A stretch of DNA of 64,000 bases, from NCBI RefSeq assembly GCF_021730435.1, contig NZ_JABWGX010000002.1, forward strand, positions 124,001 to 188,000. Direction: 5' to 3'. Positions 10,342 to 19,097 of the stretch are shown piece by piece. The stretch's first letter is position 1. Every line of letters begins with the position of its first letter. The position numbers and the translations under genes are program-made. This DNA is from Xanthobacter agilis (GTDB lineage: Bacteria; Pseudomonadota; Alphaproteobacteria; Rhizobiales; Xanthobacteraceae). The notes beneath the pieces are model-generated. The model was not told the DNA's origin, ran no database searches, and saw only the letters and a program-made list of their open reading frames with translations.

Positions 10342-11061
10342 ATGCGCGTGAGCCCAGTTTCCCGGCCCGATGCCGCGACCCCGGCGAGGCCGATGCACCG
10401 TCCGACGACTGCCCTCGTGGCCCTGAAGACCCTTTCCGGCGCGTTGGCGTTGGGCCTGATGCTGGCCGGCGCCTCGGCGCGGCCGGCGGCCGCTCAGAGC
10501 GAGTTCAATGCCAATCCGCTCGACAGCATGATGGAGTTGTTCGGCCTCAAGGACGACAAGGAAAAGCCGGAGATCGACTACCGCGAGCGCGCGCCCCTGG
10601 TGGTACCGCCGGCCAGCGCCGAGGCCCCGCTTCCCACGCCCGAGGACGCCGCCCACCAGAAGAACCCCAACTGGCCCAAGGATCCGGACGTCGCCCGGCG
10701 CCAGCGCGAGGCCGCCGCCGCCAACGCGCCGGTCATCCGCGATGATCCCGGCCGGCCCTTGATGCCCTCCGAGCTGAACAAGGGCCGCAAGAAGATCCTG
10801 GGTGTCATCCCCACCGAGCCGGCGCCCACCGGCACCAAGAGCGATGTGCTGCTGCCGAGCCAGCTCGGCTCCAACAGCTGGCTGCCGGGCATCGGCGGCG
10901 AGAAGGAAAAGCCCCTGGTGTTCAACGGCGAGCCCGAGCGCGAGACCCTGCTGCAGCCGCCCCCCGGATATCAGACGCCCGCTCCCAACGCCCCTTACGG
11001 CGTGGTGGAGAAGAAGCAGGAGCAGTGGAAGGTTCCGACCCTGTTCGATCGGACGAACTGA
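10342..11061 (+). CDS. secreted protein of unknown function between lspA and M16 peptidases
   Basis: The 239-residue product has an N-terminal signal peptide with a hydrophobic core (ALALGLMLAGA) and a cut site near AAAQ. The mature protein is hydrophilic and Pro/Lys-rich, with no domain I recognise. It reads as an extended, low-complexity periplasmic protein, with a motif SEFNANPLDSMMELFG just after the cut. From memory, a similar gene often follows lspA in Hyphomicrobiales; I cannot verify that here. The ATG at 10342 has GAGGGAGC upstream. The alternative ATG at 10327 overlaps the lspA stop. Cotranscription with ileS-lspA is likely. A link to the M16 peptidases downstream is inference only. 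Confidence 0.8.
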   Translation: MRVSPVSRPDAATPARPMHRPTTALVALKTLSGALALGLMLAGASARPAAAQSEFNANPLDSMMELFGLKDDKEKPEIDYRERAPLVVPPASAEAPLPTPEDAAHQKNPNWPKDPDVARRQREAAAANAPVIRDDPGRPLMPSELNKGRKKILGVIPTEPAPTGTKSDVLLPSQLGSNSWLPGIGGEKEKPLVFNGEPERETLLQPPPGYQTPAPNAPYGVVEKKQEQWKVPTLFDRTN

Positions 11062-11140
11062 TCCCCGGCGCCATGCTCGCCGCCACCGCTTAACGCCGGC
11101 GGCCGCTCGGACCTGGAATTGCACCCGCGACGCGCGCGCG

Positions 11141-11278
11141 TCGCGGCTCCATGTGTCGTGGCTCCATGTCTTGGCGCGTTCATCGTCTTGGCGCGTTCAT
11201 CTCTCGACGCGTTCATCTCCTGACGCGCGCAGGCGCGGACGTGGCCCCGCAGCGTGGCCCCGCAGCGTGGTCTCGCAG
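11141..11278. repeat. cluster of three different short tandem repeats
   Basis: Three families sit end to end in the 333-base gap before the M16 gene: a 15-base unit (TCGYGGCTCCATGTS) twice at 11141-11170, a 17-base unit (CTTGGCGCGTTCATCKY) about three times at 11170-11220, and a 13-base unit (CGTGGCCCCGCAG) three times at 11240-11278. No gene is supported in 11062-11394. The unit lengths are not all multiples of three, which also argues against coding. Confidence 0.75.
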
Positions 11279-11394
11279 CCTCGAAACGCTCAAATCCTCG
11301 GCATGCCCCTGGCCATCGCCGGCAAAGCTCCTATCTTCTGAAGCAGCGTGCGTGCCTTCGGCGCGTGCATCGCCGGAAGATCCGCCCCGTGAAG

Positions 11395-12789
11395 ATGAGC
11401 CGTTTCGCCATGGTTGCCATCCTTGCCGCGAGCGCTGCGGCGCTCGGCCCGCGCGCCGTTTCGGCCGCAGGCCCCGATATTTCTCAGTTCACCCTCGACA
11501 ACGGCCTTCAGGTCATGGTCATCCCCGACCACCGCACGCCGGTGGTCACCCACATGGTGTGGTACAAGGTGGGGTCGGCCGACGAGCAGCCCGGCAAATC
11601 CGGCATCGCCCATTTCCTGGAACATCTGATGTTCAAGGGCACCGACGCCCACCCCCAGGGTGAGTTCTCGGCCGAGGTGGCGCGCCTGGGGGGGCAGGAA
11701 AATGCCTTCACCTCCCAGGACTACACCGCCTATTTCCAGCGGGTGGCCAGGGAGCACCTGGAAAAGGTGATGGGCTTCGAGGCTGACCGCATGACCGGCC
11801 TCAAGCTGTCCGACGAAGTGGTGCTGCCCGAGCGCGACGTGGTGCTGGAAGAGCGCCGCATGCGCACCGACAACGAGCCCGGCGCCCGGCTCGGCGAGAT
11901 CCTGCAGGCGACCACTTACGTCAACCACCCCTATCAGCACCCGATCATCGGCTGGGAGCACGAGATCAAGCAGCTGAACCGGGAAGACGCCCTCGCCTTC
12001 TACCGCCGCTATTACGCGCCGAACAACGCGCTGCTGGTGGTGGCCGGTGACGTCAAGGCCGATGACGTGCGCGCGCTTGCCGAAAAGACATATGGAAAGG
12101 TGGCGCGTGCCGACACCCCGGCCCGCAACCGGCCCCAGGAGCCCGAGCCCCAGGCCCATCGCCGGGTGTCCCTGGCCGACGCCCGCGTCGCCCAGCCGAG
12201 CGTGCAACGCTCGTATCTCGTGCCGTCCGACCGCATCGCCGCCCCGCACGAGGCCGAGGCCCTCGAGGTGCTGTCCCAGATCCTCGGCGGCGGACAGACC
12301 GGTCGCCTCTATCGGCAGCTGGTGGCGGAGAAGGGCCTCGCCGCCGGCGCCGGTGCTTGGTATCAGGGCACAGCCTACGACGCCACGCGGTTCGTGGTCT
12401 ATGCCAGCCCCCGCCCCGGCGTGAGCCTGGAGGATCTGGAGGCCGCCATCGACGCCGTCGTGGCGGAAGTGGCGGACCAGGGCGTGGACGACCTGGAGCT
12501 CAAGCGGGCCAAGACCCGGCTGACCGCCGACATGATCTATGCCCAGGACAATCAGGCGACGCTGGCCCGCATCTATGGCGCGGCCTGGGCCACCGGCTCC
12601 AGCGCCGACGATGTGCGCGGCTGGCCCGAGCGGGTGAAGGCGGTGAGCGGCGCCGAGGTGCAGGCCGCCGCCAAGCGCTACCTGACCACCGATCGGGCGG
12701 TGACCGGCTATCTGAAGACCGCCGCCCCGGACGCGCCGAAACCGGATGCTCCCAAGGCGGATGCGTCCAAGACGGGCGATCGCTCGTGA
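11395..12789 (+). CDS. M16 family zinc peptidase (catalytic subunit)
   Basis: The 464-residue protein is a pitrilysin-family (M16) metallopeptidase. The inverted zinc motif HFLEH lies in SGIAHFLEHLMFKGT, and the downstream Glu ligand sits in the helix after GGQENAFTSQDYTAYF. It starts with a signal peptide (ILAASAAALGPRAVSAAG), so it should act in the periplasm. Two M16 half-domains fit the length. The start at 11395 (ATG) or the GTG two codons earlier both give the same signal peptide. Its stop overlaps the GTG of a second M16 gene. M16B peptidases of this type work as heterodimers of one active and one inactive chain, which fits the pair. The natural substrate is unknown. Confidence 0.92.
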   Translation: MSRFAMVAILAASAAALGPRAVSAAGPDISQFTLDNGLQVMVIPDHRTPVVTHMVWYKVGSADEQPGKSGIAHFLEHLMFKGTDAHPQGEFSAEVARLGGQENAFTSQDYTAYFQRVAREHLEKVMGFEADRMTGLKLSDEVVLPERDVVLEERRMRTDNEPGARLGEILQATTYVNHPYQHPIIGWEHEIKQLNREDALAFYRRYYAPNNALLVVAGDVKADDVRALAEKTYGKVARADTPARNRPQEPEPQAHRRVSLADARVAQPSVQRSYLVPSDRIAAPHEAEALEVLSQILGGGQTGRLYRQLVAEKGLAAGAGAWYQGTAYDATRFVVYASPRPGVSLEDLEAAIDAVVAEVADQGVDDLELKRAKTRLTADMIYAQDNQATLARIYGAAWATGSSADDVRGWPERVKAVSGAEVQAAAKRYLTTDRAVTGYLKTAAPDAPKPDAPKADASKTGDRS

Positions 12790-14159
12790 GGGCGTTCCGC
12801 TTCTCTTGCGCCGGCGACGCGCTCAAGGCCGCCGGCTGGCTCTTTTTCGTGATGGTGACGATGGCTCTCTCGCTCATATCCAACACCGAGGCTCAAGCCC
12901 AGCAATCGAGCCGCATCACCGAGGTGACGAGCCCGGGCGGCATCAAGGCCTGGCTGGTGCGCGACACCACCTTGCCCCTCATCGCCATGGAATTCGCCTT
13001 TCTCGGCGGCGCCGCCCAGGACGGGCCGAAGCAGGTGGGCCTCGCCCACCTGACCGCCTCCCTGCTCGACGAGGGTGCCGGCGACCTCAATGCCCAGGCG
13101 TTCCAGCAGAAGCTGGCCGACCACGCGCTGGAGCTGCATTTTAATGCCGGCCGGGACGAGATGCGCGGCTCACTGCGCACCCTTTCGGAAAACCGCGAGG
13201 TGGCGTTCGATCTGCTGCGCCTTGCGGTCACCCAGCCGCGCTTTGACACCGAGGCGGTGGAGCGTATCCGCGCCGCGGTGATGGCGACCCTGCGCCGCCG
13301 CTCGACGGAGCCCAACGCCATCGCCAACGACCGCTGGTATGCGCTCGCCTTCCCCGACCATCCCTATGGCCGGCCGGTGGACGGCACCCTGGAGAGCGTG
13401 CCCGGCCTGACGCGGGACGACATCGCCGGCTTCGCCCGCAAGACCCTCGCGCGTTCCAACCTGCGGGTGGCGGTGGTGGGCGACATCAGCCCGGAAGAGC
13501 TGGGCCAGCGCCTCGACGCCGCGTTCGGCACCCTGCCGCAGACGGCCGAGCTGACGCCGGTGGCCAATGTCACCCCGCAGCGGATCGGCACCGTGGACGT
13601 GATCCCGCTCAACGTGCCCCAATCGGTGGTGGTGATGGGCACCGTGGGGCTGGAACGGCGCGATCCGGACTTCATGGCCGCCTATGTGCTCAACCACATC
13701 CTCGGCGGCAGCGCCTTTTCCTCGCGCCTGTTCAAGGAAGTGCGCGAGGCCCGCGGGCTCGCCTATTCGGTCTATTCCTATCAGGTGGCGCTGGCCCATG
13801 TGGGCCTGTGGTTCGCCGGCACCGCCACCAAGAACGAGCGGGCGGCCGAATCCATCGCGCTCATCAGCGCCGAGTTCCAGCGCATGCTGGACCAGGGGCC
13901 GACGGCGGAAGAGCTGAAGGAAGCCAAGAGCTATCTCACCGGCAGCTATGCCCTGCGCTTCGACACCTCGTCGAAGGTGGCGGGACAATTGCTGCAGATC
14001 CAGATCGACGATCTCGGCATCGATTACGTGGACCGCCGCAACGCCATGGTGGAAGCCGTCACGCTGGACGACATCAAGCACGTCGCCGGCCGGCTCGCCG
14101 ATGCGCGCAAGGCGCTGGTGGTGGTGGTGGGCAAGCCCGTGGGCCTTTCGGGCGGCTGA
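12786..14159 (+). CDS. M16 family peptidase-like protein (non-catalytic partner)
   Basis: The 457-residue protein has the M16 fold: LGGAAQDGPKQVGLAHLTASLLDEGAGD at the position of the active site, then the C-terminal domain with GRPVDGT and LGGSAFSSRLFKEVREARGLAYS. The zinc motif HxxEH is replaced by HLTAS, so it cannot bind zinc in the usual way and is predicted inactive. An N-terminal hydrophobic segment (WLFFVMVTMALSLI) suggests export. The GTG at 12786 overlaps the stop of the active M16 gene (GTGA), implying translational coupling and a shared complex. The R/Y-rich substrate-binding segment near the C-terminus is retained. Confidence 0.9.
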   Translation: MRAFRFSCAGDALKAAGWLFFVMVTMALSLISNTEAQAQQSSRITEVTSPGGIKAWLVRDTTLPLIAMEFAFLGGAAQDGPKQVGLAHLTASLLDEGAGDLNAQAFQQKLADHALELHFNAGRDEMRGSLRTLSENREVAFDLLRLAVTQPRFDTEAVERIRAAVMATLRRRSTEPNAIANDRWYALAFPDHPYGRPVDGTLESVPGLTRDDIAGFARKTLARSNLRVAVVGDISPEELGQRLDAAFGTLPQTAELTPVANVTPQRIGTVDVIPLNVPQSVVVMGTVGLERRDPDFMAAYVLNHILGGSAFSSRLFKEVREARGLAYSVYSYQVALAHVGLWFAGTATKNERAAESIALISAEFQRMLDQGPTAEELKEAKSYLTGSYALRFDTSSKVAGQLLQIQIDDLGIDYVDRRNAMVEAVTLDDIKHVAGRLADARKALVVVVGKPVGLSGG

Positions 14160-14226
14160 CCGGCGGGCGGGCGGTCGCGCAGGAACGGTTGCGGGCGAGC
14201 TGCGCCCGTTCACCATATTTTCGGCT

Positions 14227-14239
14227 TTTGGTCACCAAA
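14227..14239. promoter_or_regulatory. palindrome TTTGGT-C-ACCAAA upstream of the lipoprotein gene
   Basis: A perfect 6-base inverted repeat around one central base lies about 90 bases before the lipoprotein start at 14327 and about 70 bases after the M16 stop. It is extended by a C-G pair outside one wobble pair. It could be a repressor or activator site or a short RNA hairpin. No factor can be named. Confidence 0.4.
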
Positions 14240-14326
14240 GGGTAAATAGCCGGCCTTCGCACGGTGCGTCCGCCCTGCGGTTTGATATAACCATGCCATA
14301 TGGATAAGCCTATGGAGACGAGCGAC

Positions 14327-15193
14327 ATGGGACGCCACTTGGCGAGCGACACGGCTCTTGTGCACGCAGGCACACCGGCACGCGGCCTTGTCGGCGTGGC
14401 CTTGGCACTGGCGCTGGCGGGCTGCGCCGCCGGCGAAAACCTCGACGGGTCCTTCGGCGCCCAGGACACCGGGGTCGCCACCGGCCGGGCCGCCGGCGTC
14501 ACCAGCGCCGCGACACCCGCCCTCACGGTGGGCTCGGGGCCCGACGCCATCACTTATGCCTGCCCCAGCGTGACCGTGCGCAACGGGGCCGGCACCTGGC
14601 AGGTCACCGAGGGTGGCGCGCTGCGCTATCAGGGCAATGTGGGCCAGCTCGCCCGCGAATGCGCCATCGCCGGCCAGACCATGACCATCAAGGTCGGCAT
14701 CGAGGGCCGGGTGCTGATGGGCGAGAAGGGCACACCGGGAACGGTGCGCGTGCCGGTCCGCCTGGCGGTGGTGGAAGAGGGTCCGAACCCGAAGACCATC
14801 ACCACCAAATTCTTCACCGTTCCGGTGGAGATCGCGGCCGGTCAGCAGCAGGCCGCCTTCACGGTGGTCGAAGACCAGCTCAGCTTCCCCCTGCCCAAGC
14901 CGGAAGAGGTGGAGCGCTACGTGGTCTATGTGGGCTACGACCCGCAGGGTGAAAAGCCCAAGCCCACCAGCTCGCGGCCGCGAACCCCCACCAAGCCCAA
15001 GCCGAAGCCGGCAGCCTCCGAAGCCGCTCCTGCGGCCCCGGCGCCTGCCGCTGCGGCGCCGAAGTCCGATCCCGGCGACGTGTTCGGTCCGCCGCCCGGC
15101 GCGCCTTCGAGCAGCAGCAGCGGATCGAGCAGCAGCGGGAGTTCGTTCTCCACCCCGCCGTCCTCGAGCGCGTTCGAACCACCGCCGCGCTGA
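14327..15193 (+). CDS. putative lipoprotein of unknown function
   Basis: The 288-residue product has a lipoprotein signal: a hydrophobic run (GLVGVALALAL) ending in the lipobox LAGC. After lipidation it should sit in the envelope. The central part (about residues 60-205) looks like a compact beta-rich domain with two Cys (YACPSV and ARECAI). The C-terminal 85 or so residues are a low-complexity tail, first Pro/Lys/Ala-rich, then Ser-rich. I recognise no named family. The ATG at 14327 is preferred because GGAG lies upstream; in-frame ATGs at 14300 and 14312 lack a ribosome site. It stands alone between the M16 pair and the glycine operon. Confidence 0.82.
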   Translation: MGRHLASDTALVHAGTPARGLVGVALALALAGCAAGENLDGSFGAQDTGVATGRAAGVTSAATPALTVGSGPDAITYACPSVTVRNGAGTWQVTEGGALRYQGNVGQLARECAIAGQTMTIKVGIEGRVLMGEKGTPGTVRVPVRLAVVEEGPNPKTITTKFFTVPVEIAAGQQQAAFTVVEDQLSFPLPKPEEVERYVVYVGYDPQGEKPKPTSSRPRTPTKPKPKPAASEAAPAAPAPAAAAPKSDPGDVFGPPPGAPSSSSSGSSSSGSSFSTPPSSSAFEPPPR

Positions 15194-15260
15194 GCGGCCC
15201 CGGAAGCCCGGAAAAACCGGGCTCCGCACCGTCTGCGACCAAGGTCGGAATGGCCTTGGG

Positions 15261-15295
15261 TTGACGATCACACAAATTTTCTTATTGTGCGATCG
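15261..15295 (+). promoter_or_regulatory. promoter of the glycine-cleavage operon with an overlapping operator-like palindrome
   Basis: TTGACG at 15261-15266 and TATTGT at 15283-15288 give -35 and -10 boxes with a 16-base spacer. An inverted repeat CGATCACACAA / CGATCGCACAA (arms 15265-15275 and 15285-15295, 10 of 11 positions matching, 9-base spacer) covers the spacer and both boxes. It is about 70 bases ahead of the riboswitch. A bound repressor would block polymerase; no regulator is identified. Confidence 0.6.
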
Positions 15296-15360
15296 ACGTT
15301 GCCTATGGAACGCGCCGCGGTGCACATCGCGGCCGTTTTTGGCATCGCATCGGATGATCC

Positions 15361-15567
15361 CTGCGGGAGAGACCGGCTGTGCGCCCTCACGGCGAACAGA
15401 ACCGGCGCCGAAGGCGCAACCGCCCCGGAACCGCTCAGGCCAAAGGACCGCAGGGGGACGACACTCTGGAAAGCAGCCGCGGTTCACGCCGCCGGCTCAC
15501 CGAAGGAGTAAGCCGCGCCGGTCCAAACGGCATGGCGAAATCTCTCAGGTTCCGCAGACAGAGGGGG
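15361..15567 (+). ncRNA. tandem glycine riboswitch
   Basis: Two glycine aptamers lie in tandem ahead of gcvT. The first runs about 15361-15471 and has GGGAGAGACCGG, the CGCCGAAGGCGCAA junction and ACTCTGGAAAGC. The second runs about 15473-15567 and has CACCGAAGGAGTAAGC, AATCTCTCAGGTTCCG and ACAGAGGGGG. These are the hallmark conserved strings of the gcvT RNA motif. Glycine binding turns on the glycine-cleavage genes in known examples. About 50 bases separate the second aptamer from the gcvT ATG. That stretch carries a short hairpin (GAGGGACCCGAGGGTCCC, about 15573-15590) that could be the expression platform. Confidence 0.93.
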
Positions 15568-15620
15568 CGCCCGAGGGACCCGAGGGTCCCGCACCATGGC
15601 GCTATCTCCCCGGAGCTGCG

Positions 15621-16784
15621 ATGACGCACGCCGTCGATCCTCTTCTCACGACCCTGCTGCACACTACCCCCCTGTTCTCGGCCCATGTGGCGCTCGGCGC
15701 CCGCATCGTGCCGTTCGCGGGCTACGAGATGCCGGTCCAATATGCCGAGGGTATCCTGGCCGAGCATCATTGGACGCGGGCCCACGCCGGTCTGTTCGAC
15801 GTCTCCCACATGGGACAGGCGGTGCTCGCGGGTGCGGACCACGCCGCCTGCGCCCGCGCCCTGGAAGCGCTGCTGCCGGCGGACATCGTGAACCTCGCGC
15901 CGGGGCGGCAGCGCTATTCCCAGCTGCTCGACCCCTCCGGCGGGATCCTTGATGACCTGATGGTCACCCGCCCCCGTGATCCGGGCGAAAACGGCCGCCT
16001 GTTGCTGGTGGTGAACGCCGCCTGCAAGGCTGCCGATTTCGCCCATATCGCCGGCCACCTGCCCGCCGGGGTCACGCTCACGCCGCTGCTGGACCGCGCC
16101 CTCGTCGCCCTGCAGGGGCCGCAGGCCGCCGCCGCGCTGGCGCGCCACTGTCCCGATGCCACCGGCCTTACCTTCATGGAGGCCGGCCCCGCCGTATTTG
16201 ACGGGCTTCCCATCCACCTCTCCCGCTCGGGCTACACCGGGGAGGACGGCTTCGAGATTTCGCTTGCCGCGTCGGATGCCCCCCAGCTCTGGGCCGCGCT
16301 GCTGGCGGAGCCGGAGGTGAAGCCCATCGGCCTCGGCGCCCGCGACAGCCTGCGCCTGGAGGCGGGGCTGTGCCTCTACGGGCACGACATCGACACCACC
16401 ACCTCGCCGGTGGAAGCCGGCCTCGCCTGGTCGATCCAGGCGCGCCGGCGGACGGCGGGCGGCTTCCCCGGCGCCGCCCGCATCCTCAAGGAGCTGGCGG
16501 ACGGCCCGGCCCGCATGCGCGTGGGGCTGCGGCTCGATGGCCGTGCCCCGGCCCGCGAGGGCGCCGAGATCGTCCATGGCGGAAGGACGGTGGGCACCGT
16601 GACATCCGGTGGCTTCGCGCCCAGCCTCAACGCACCCATCGCCATGGGCTATGTGCCCCCCGCGCTCGCCGCGCCGGGCACCCGGCTCGACCTGATGGTG
16701 CGCGGCAAGGCGCTCGCCGCCACCGTCACCGCCCTTCCCTTCGTGCCCGCGCGCACGGCGCGCAAACCTGCGAAAGAGGCCTGA
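15621..16784 (+). CDS. gcvT: glycine cleavage system aminomethyltransferase (T-protein)
   Basis: The 387-residue T-protein releases ammonia from the aminomethyl-lipoyl H-protein and passes the methylene group to tetrahydrofolate. Family motifs are present: FAGYEMPVQY near the N-terminus, GLFDVSHMGQ, the folate-binding SGYTGEDGFEI, and LGARDSLRLEAGLCLYGHD. The start at 15621 is the first ATG after the glycine riboswitch and begins the family sequence; the long open frame upstream runs through the riboswitch and is not coding. The stop is 3 bases before gcvH. It is the first gene of gcvT-gcvH-osmC-gcvPA-gcvPB. Confidence 0.95.
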   Translation: MTHAVDPLLTTLLHTTPLFSAHVALGARIVPFAGYEMPVQYAEGILAEHHWTRAHAGLFDVSHMGQAVLAGADHAACARALEALLPADIVNLAPGRQRYSQLLDPSGGILDDLMVTRPRDPGENGRLLLVVNAACKAADFAHIAGHLPAGVTLTPLLDRALVALQGPQAAAALARHCPDATGLTFMEAGPAVFDGLPIHLSRSGYTGEDGFEISLAASDAPQLWAALLAEPEVKPIGLGARDSLRLEAGLCLYGHDIDTTTSPVEAGLAWSIQARRRTAGGFPGAARILKELADGPARMRVGLRLDGRAPAREGAEIVHGGRTVGTVTSGGFAPSLNAPIAMGYVPPALAAPGTRLDLMVRGKALAATVTALPFVPARTARKPAKEA

Positions 16785-16787
16785 AGC

Positions 16788-17165
16788 ATGACCAGCGTGC
16801 GCTACAGCAAGGACCATGAATATGTGCGCGTCGAGGGTGAGGAGGGGGTGGTGGGCATTTCCCATTATGCCCAGAGCCAGCTCGGCGACATCGTGTTCGT
16901 GGAATTGCCCGAGCTTGGCAAGGTGGTGGAGCCAGGCCAGGAAGTGGCCGTGGTGGAAAGCGTGAAGGCCGCCAGCGAGGTCTATGCGCCGGTCAGCGGC
17001 GCGGTTATCGCGGTGAATGCGGAGCTGGAAGGCAATCCGGCCCTGGTGAACACGGCGCCGGAAGGCGAAGGCTGGTTCCTGCGCTTGAAGATCACCAACC
17101 CGGCCGAGCTTGATGCCCTGATGGACGAGGCGGCCTACAAGGCGTTCGTCGCAAGCCTCGGCTGA
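16788..17165 (+). CDS. gcvH: glycine cleavage system H-protein
   Basis: The 125-residue lipoyl carrier shuttles the aminomethyl group between the P and T proteins. The lipoylation site is Lys60 in [14 protein letters not shown], and the flanking [15 protein letters not shown] and EGWFLRL segments are conserved. Length is typical. It begins 3 bases after the gcvT stop and is part of the glycine-riboswitch operon. Confidence 0.96.
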   Translation: MTSVRYSKDHEYVRVEGEEGVVGISHYAQSQLGDIVFVELPELGKVVEPGQEVAVVESVKAASEVYAPVSGAVIAVNAELEGNPALVNTAPEGEGWFLRLKITNPAELDALMDEAAYKAFVASLG

Positions 17166-17200
17166 GGCATCCGGCGACGGCCATTCCGAGGAACGCGCCC

Positions 17201-17674
17201 GTGAGCACCGATTTCCGCGCCACCATCCGTTGGAGCCGCGACGGCGACGTCTTCACCGACGGGCGCTATTCCCGCGGCCATGTCTGGGCCTTCGACGGCA
17301 TCGAGGTGCCGGGCTCCTCAGCGCCCTCCTCCGTGCGGGTACCGCTCTCGCGCCCCGACGCGGTGGACCCGGAAGAAGCGCTGGTGGCGGCCGCATCGAG
17401 CTGCCACATGCTGTTCGCCCTCGACTTCGCCCGCAAGACCGGGTTCCGGGTGGACAGCTACGAGGATGCCGCCCAGGGCGTGATGACGCCCAACGCGGCC
17501 GGCAAGCTCTTCCTCTCCCGCGTCACCCTCTCGCCGGTGATGGTGTTTTCCGGAGAGAAGCGGCCCACCGACGCGGACGTGGCCGCCATCCACCATCAGG
17601 CCCACGCGGAATGCTACGTCGCCCATTCCCTGCGCGCCGAGATGCTCATCGATTTTCGCTACCTGACGGTGTGA
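17201..17674 (+). CDS. OsmC family protein
   Basis: The 157-residue protein belongs to the OsmC/Ohr fold. Its two conserved Cys are present, one in [14 protein letters not shown] and one in HAECYVAHS. They form the peroxidatic pair in thiol-dependent peroxidases that reduce organic hydroperoxides. It is closer to the generic OsmC group (SSCHM) than to Ohr. The GTG at 17201 follows a GAGGAACG ribosome site. The gene sits inside the glycine operon, 35 bases after gcvH and 11 bases before gcvPA, so it should be transcribed under glycine-riboswitch control. This placement is unusual in my experience. A role in protecting the lipoyl/thiol enzymes is speculation. Confidence 0.9.
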   Translation: MSTDFRATIRWSRDGDVFTDGRYSRGHVWAFDGIEVPGSSAPSSVRVPLSRPDAVDPEEALVAAASSCHMLFALDFARKTGFRVDSYEDAAQGVMTPNAAGKLFLSRVTLSPVMVFSGEKRPTDADVAAIHHQAHAECYVAHSLRAEMLIDFRYLTV

Positions 17675-17685
17675 GGACCCCTTCC

Positions 17686-19041
17686 ATGCGCTATCTCCCC
17701 CTCACTCCCGAGGATCGCGCCGAAATGCTGGCCCGCGTCGGCGTGCCCGCGGTGGACGCCCTGTTTGCGGACATCCCCGCCGGCACGGCCATGACCGCCC
17801 TGCCCGACCTGCCGCTGGCGCAGGGCGAATGGGAGGTCGAGCGCGCCCTCTCCCGCCTCGCCGCGCGCAACATGGCGGCGGGGTCGGTGCCCTTCTTCCT
17901 GGGCGCGGGCGCCTATCGCCATCATGTGCCGGCCAGCGTGGATCACCTGATCCAGCGTTCGGAATTCCTCACCTCCTACACGCCCTACCAGCCCGAGATC
18001 GCCCAGGGCACGCTGCAATACCTCTTCGAATTTCAGACCCAGGTGGCCGCGCTCACCGGCATGGAGGTGGCCAACGCCTCCATGTACGACGGCTCCACCG
18101 CCGCCGCCGAGGCGGTGCTGATGGCCCACCGCGTCACCAAGCGGCGCAAGGCGCTGCTGGCGGGCAACCTGCATCCCCACTACCGTGCCACCATCGAGAC
18201 CGTGTCGCGCTATGCGCAGGACACGGTCGCGGCCCGGCCCGCCCAGCCCGACGGCGACGCAGATCTCATTGGCGCCATCGACGACACGGTGTCCTGCGTG
18301 GTGGTGCAGAGCCCGGACGTGTTCGGCCACCTGGTGGACCTGAAGCCCATCGCCGAAGCCGCCCACAAGGCGGGGGCGCTGCTGGTGGCGGTGGTGACCG
18401 AGGCGGTATCCCTCGGCCTGATCGAACCGCCGGGGGCGCAGGGGGCCGACATCGTGGTGGGCGAAGGCCAGTCGCTGGGCAATGCGCTGAACTTCGGCGG
18501 GCCTTATGTGGGCCTGTTCGCCACCCGGCTGAAATATGTGCGCCAGATGCCCGGCCGCCTCGCTGGCGAGACCGTGGATGCCGAGGGCCGGCGCGGCTTC
18601 GTGCTCACCCTGTCCACCCGCGAGCAGCACATCCGACGCGAGAAGGCGACCTCCAACATCTGCACCAATTCGGGGCTGTGCGCGCTGGCCTTCACCATCC
18701 ATTTGACGCTGCTCGGCCAAAGGGGCCTGACCCGTCTGGCCCAGCTCAACCATGACGCCGCCTGCGACCTTGCCGACCGCTTGGCCGGCGTGCCGGGGGT
18801 CGAGGTGGTGAACGCCACCTTCTTCAACGAATTCACCGTGCGCCTGCCGGCCCCGGCGGCGCGGGTGGTGGACCTTCTGGCGGCGCGGGGCATCCTTGCC
18901 GGCGTGCCCTATTCCCGCCTCGCCCCCGGCGCCGGGCTGGACGATCTGCTGCTGGTGGCCGCCACCGAGGTCACGACGCCCGAGGATCGCGCCGCCTACG
19001 CCGCCGCCCTCGCCGAAACCCTGGCGGAGCTCTGCCGGTGA
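17686..19041 (+). CDS. gcvPA: glycine dehydrogenase (decarboxylating) subunit 1
   Basis: The 451-residue alpha chain of the split P-protein, together with gcvPB, decarboxylates glycine and loads the aminomethyl group onto GcvH. It starts [15 protein letters not shown]. It carries the conserved [38 protein letters not shown] and [15 protein letters not shown] segments, plus [21 protein letters not shown]. It lacks the PLP lysine, which is in GcvPB. Length fits the split form. It ends 56 bases before gcvPB. Confidence 0.96.
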   Translation: MRYLPLTPEDRAEMLARVGVPAVDALFADIPAGTAMTALPDLPLAQGEWEVERALSRLAARNMAAGSVPFFLGAGAYRHHVPASVDHLIQRSEFLTSYTPYQPEIAQGTLQYLFEFQTQVAALTGMEVANASMYDGSTAAAEAVLMAHRVTKRRKALLAGNLHPHYRATIETVSRYAQDTVAARPAQPDGDADLIGAIDDTVSCVVVQSPDVFGHLVDLKPIAEAAHKAGALLVAVVTEAVSLGLIEPPGAQGADIVVGEGQSLGNALNFGGPYVGLFATRLKYVRQMPGRLAGETVDAEGRRGFVLTLSTREQHIRREKATSNICTNSGLCALAFTIHLTLLGQRGLTRLAQLNHDAACDLADRLAGVPGVEVVNATFFNEFTVRLPAPAARVVDLLAARGILAGVPYSRLAPGAGLDDLLLVAATEVTTPEDRAAYAAALAETLAELCR

Positions 19042-19097
19042 ACGACGCCCTCCGCCCTCCGCACCTGTTCCACCTTTCGCACGCCTGGAGCTGAGCC

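Noticed and set aside
11141-11278. Possible CRISPR array
   Set aside because: The units are 13-17 bases, adjacent, of three different kinds and without spacers or cas genes.
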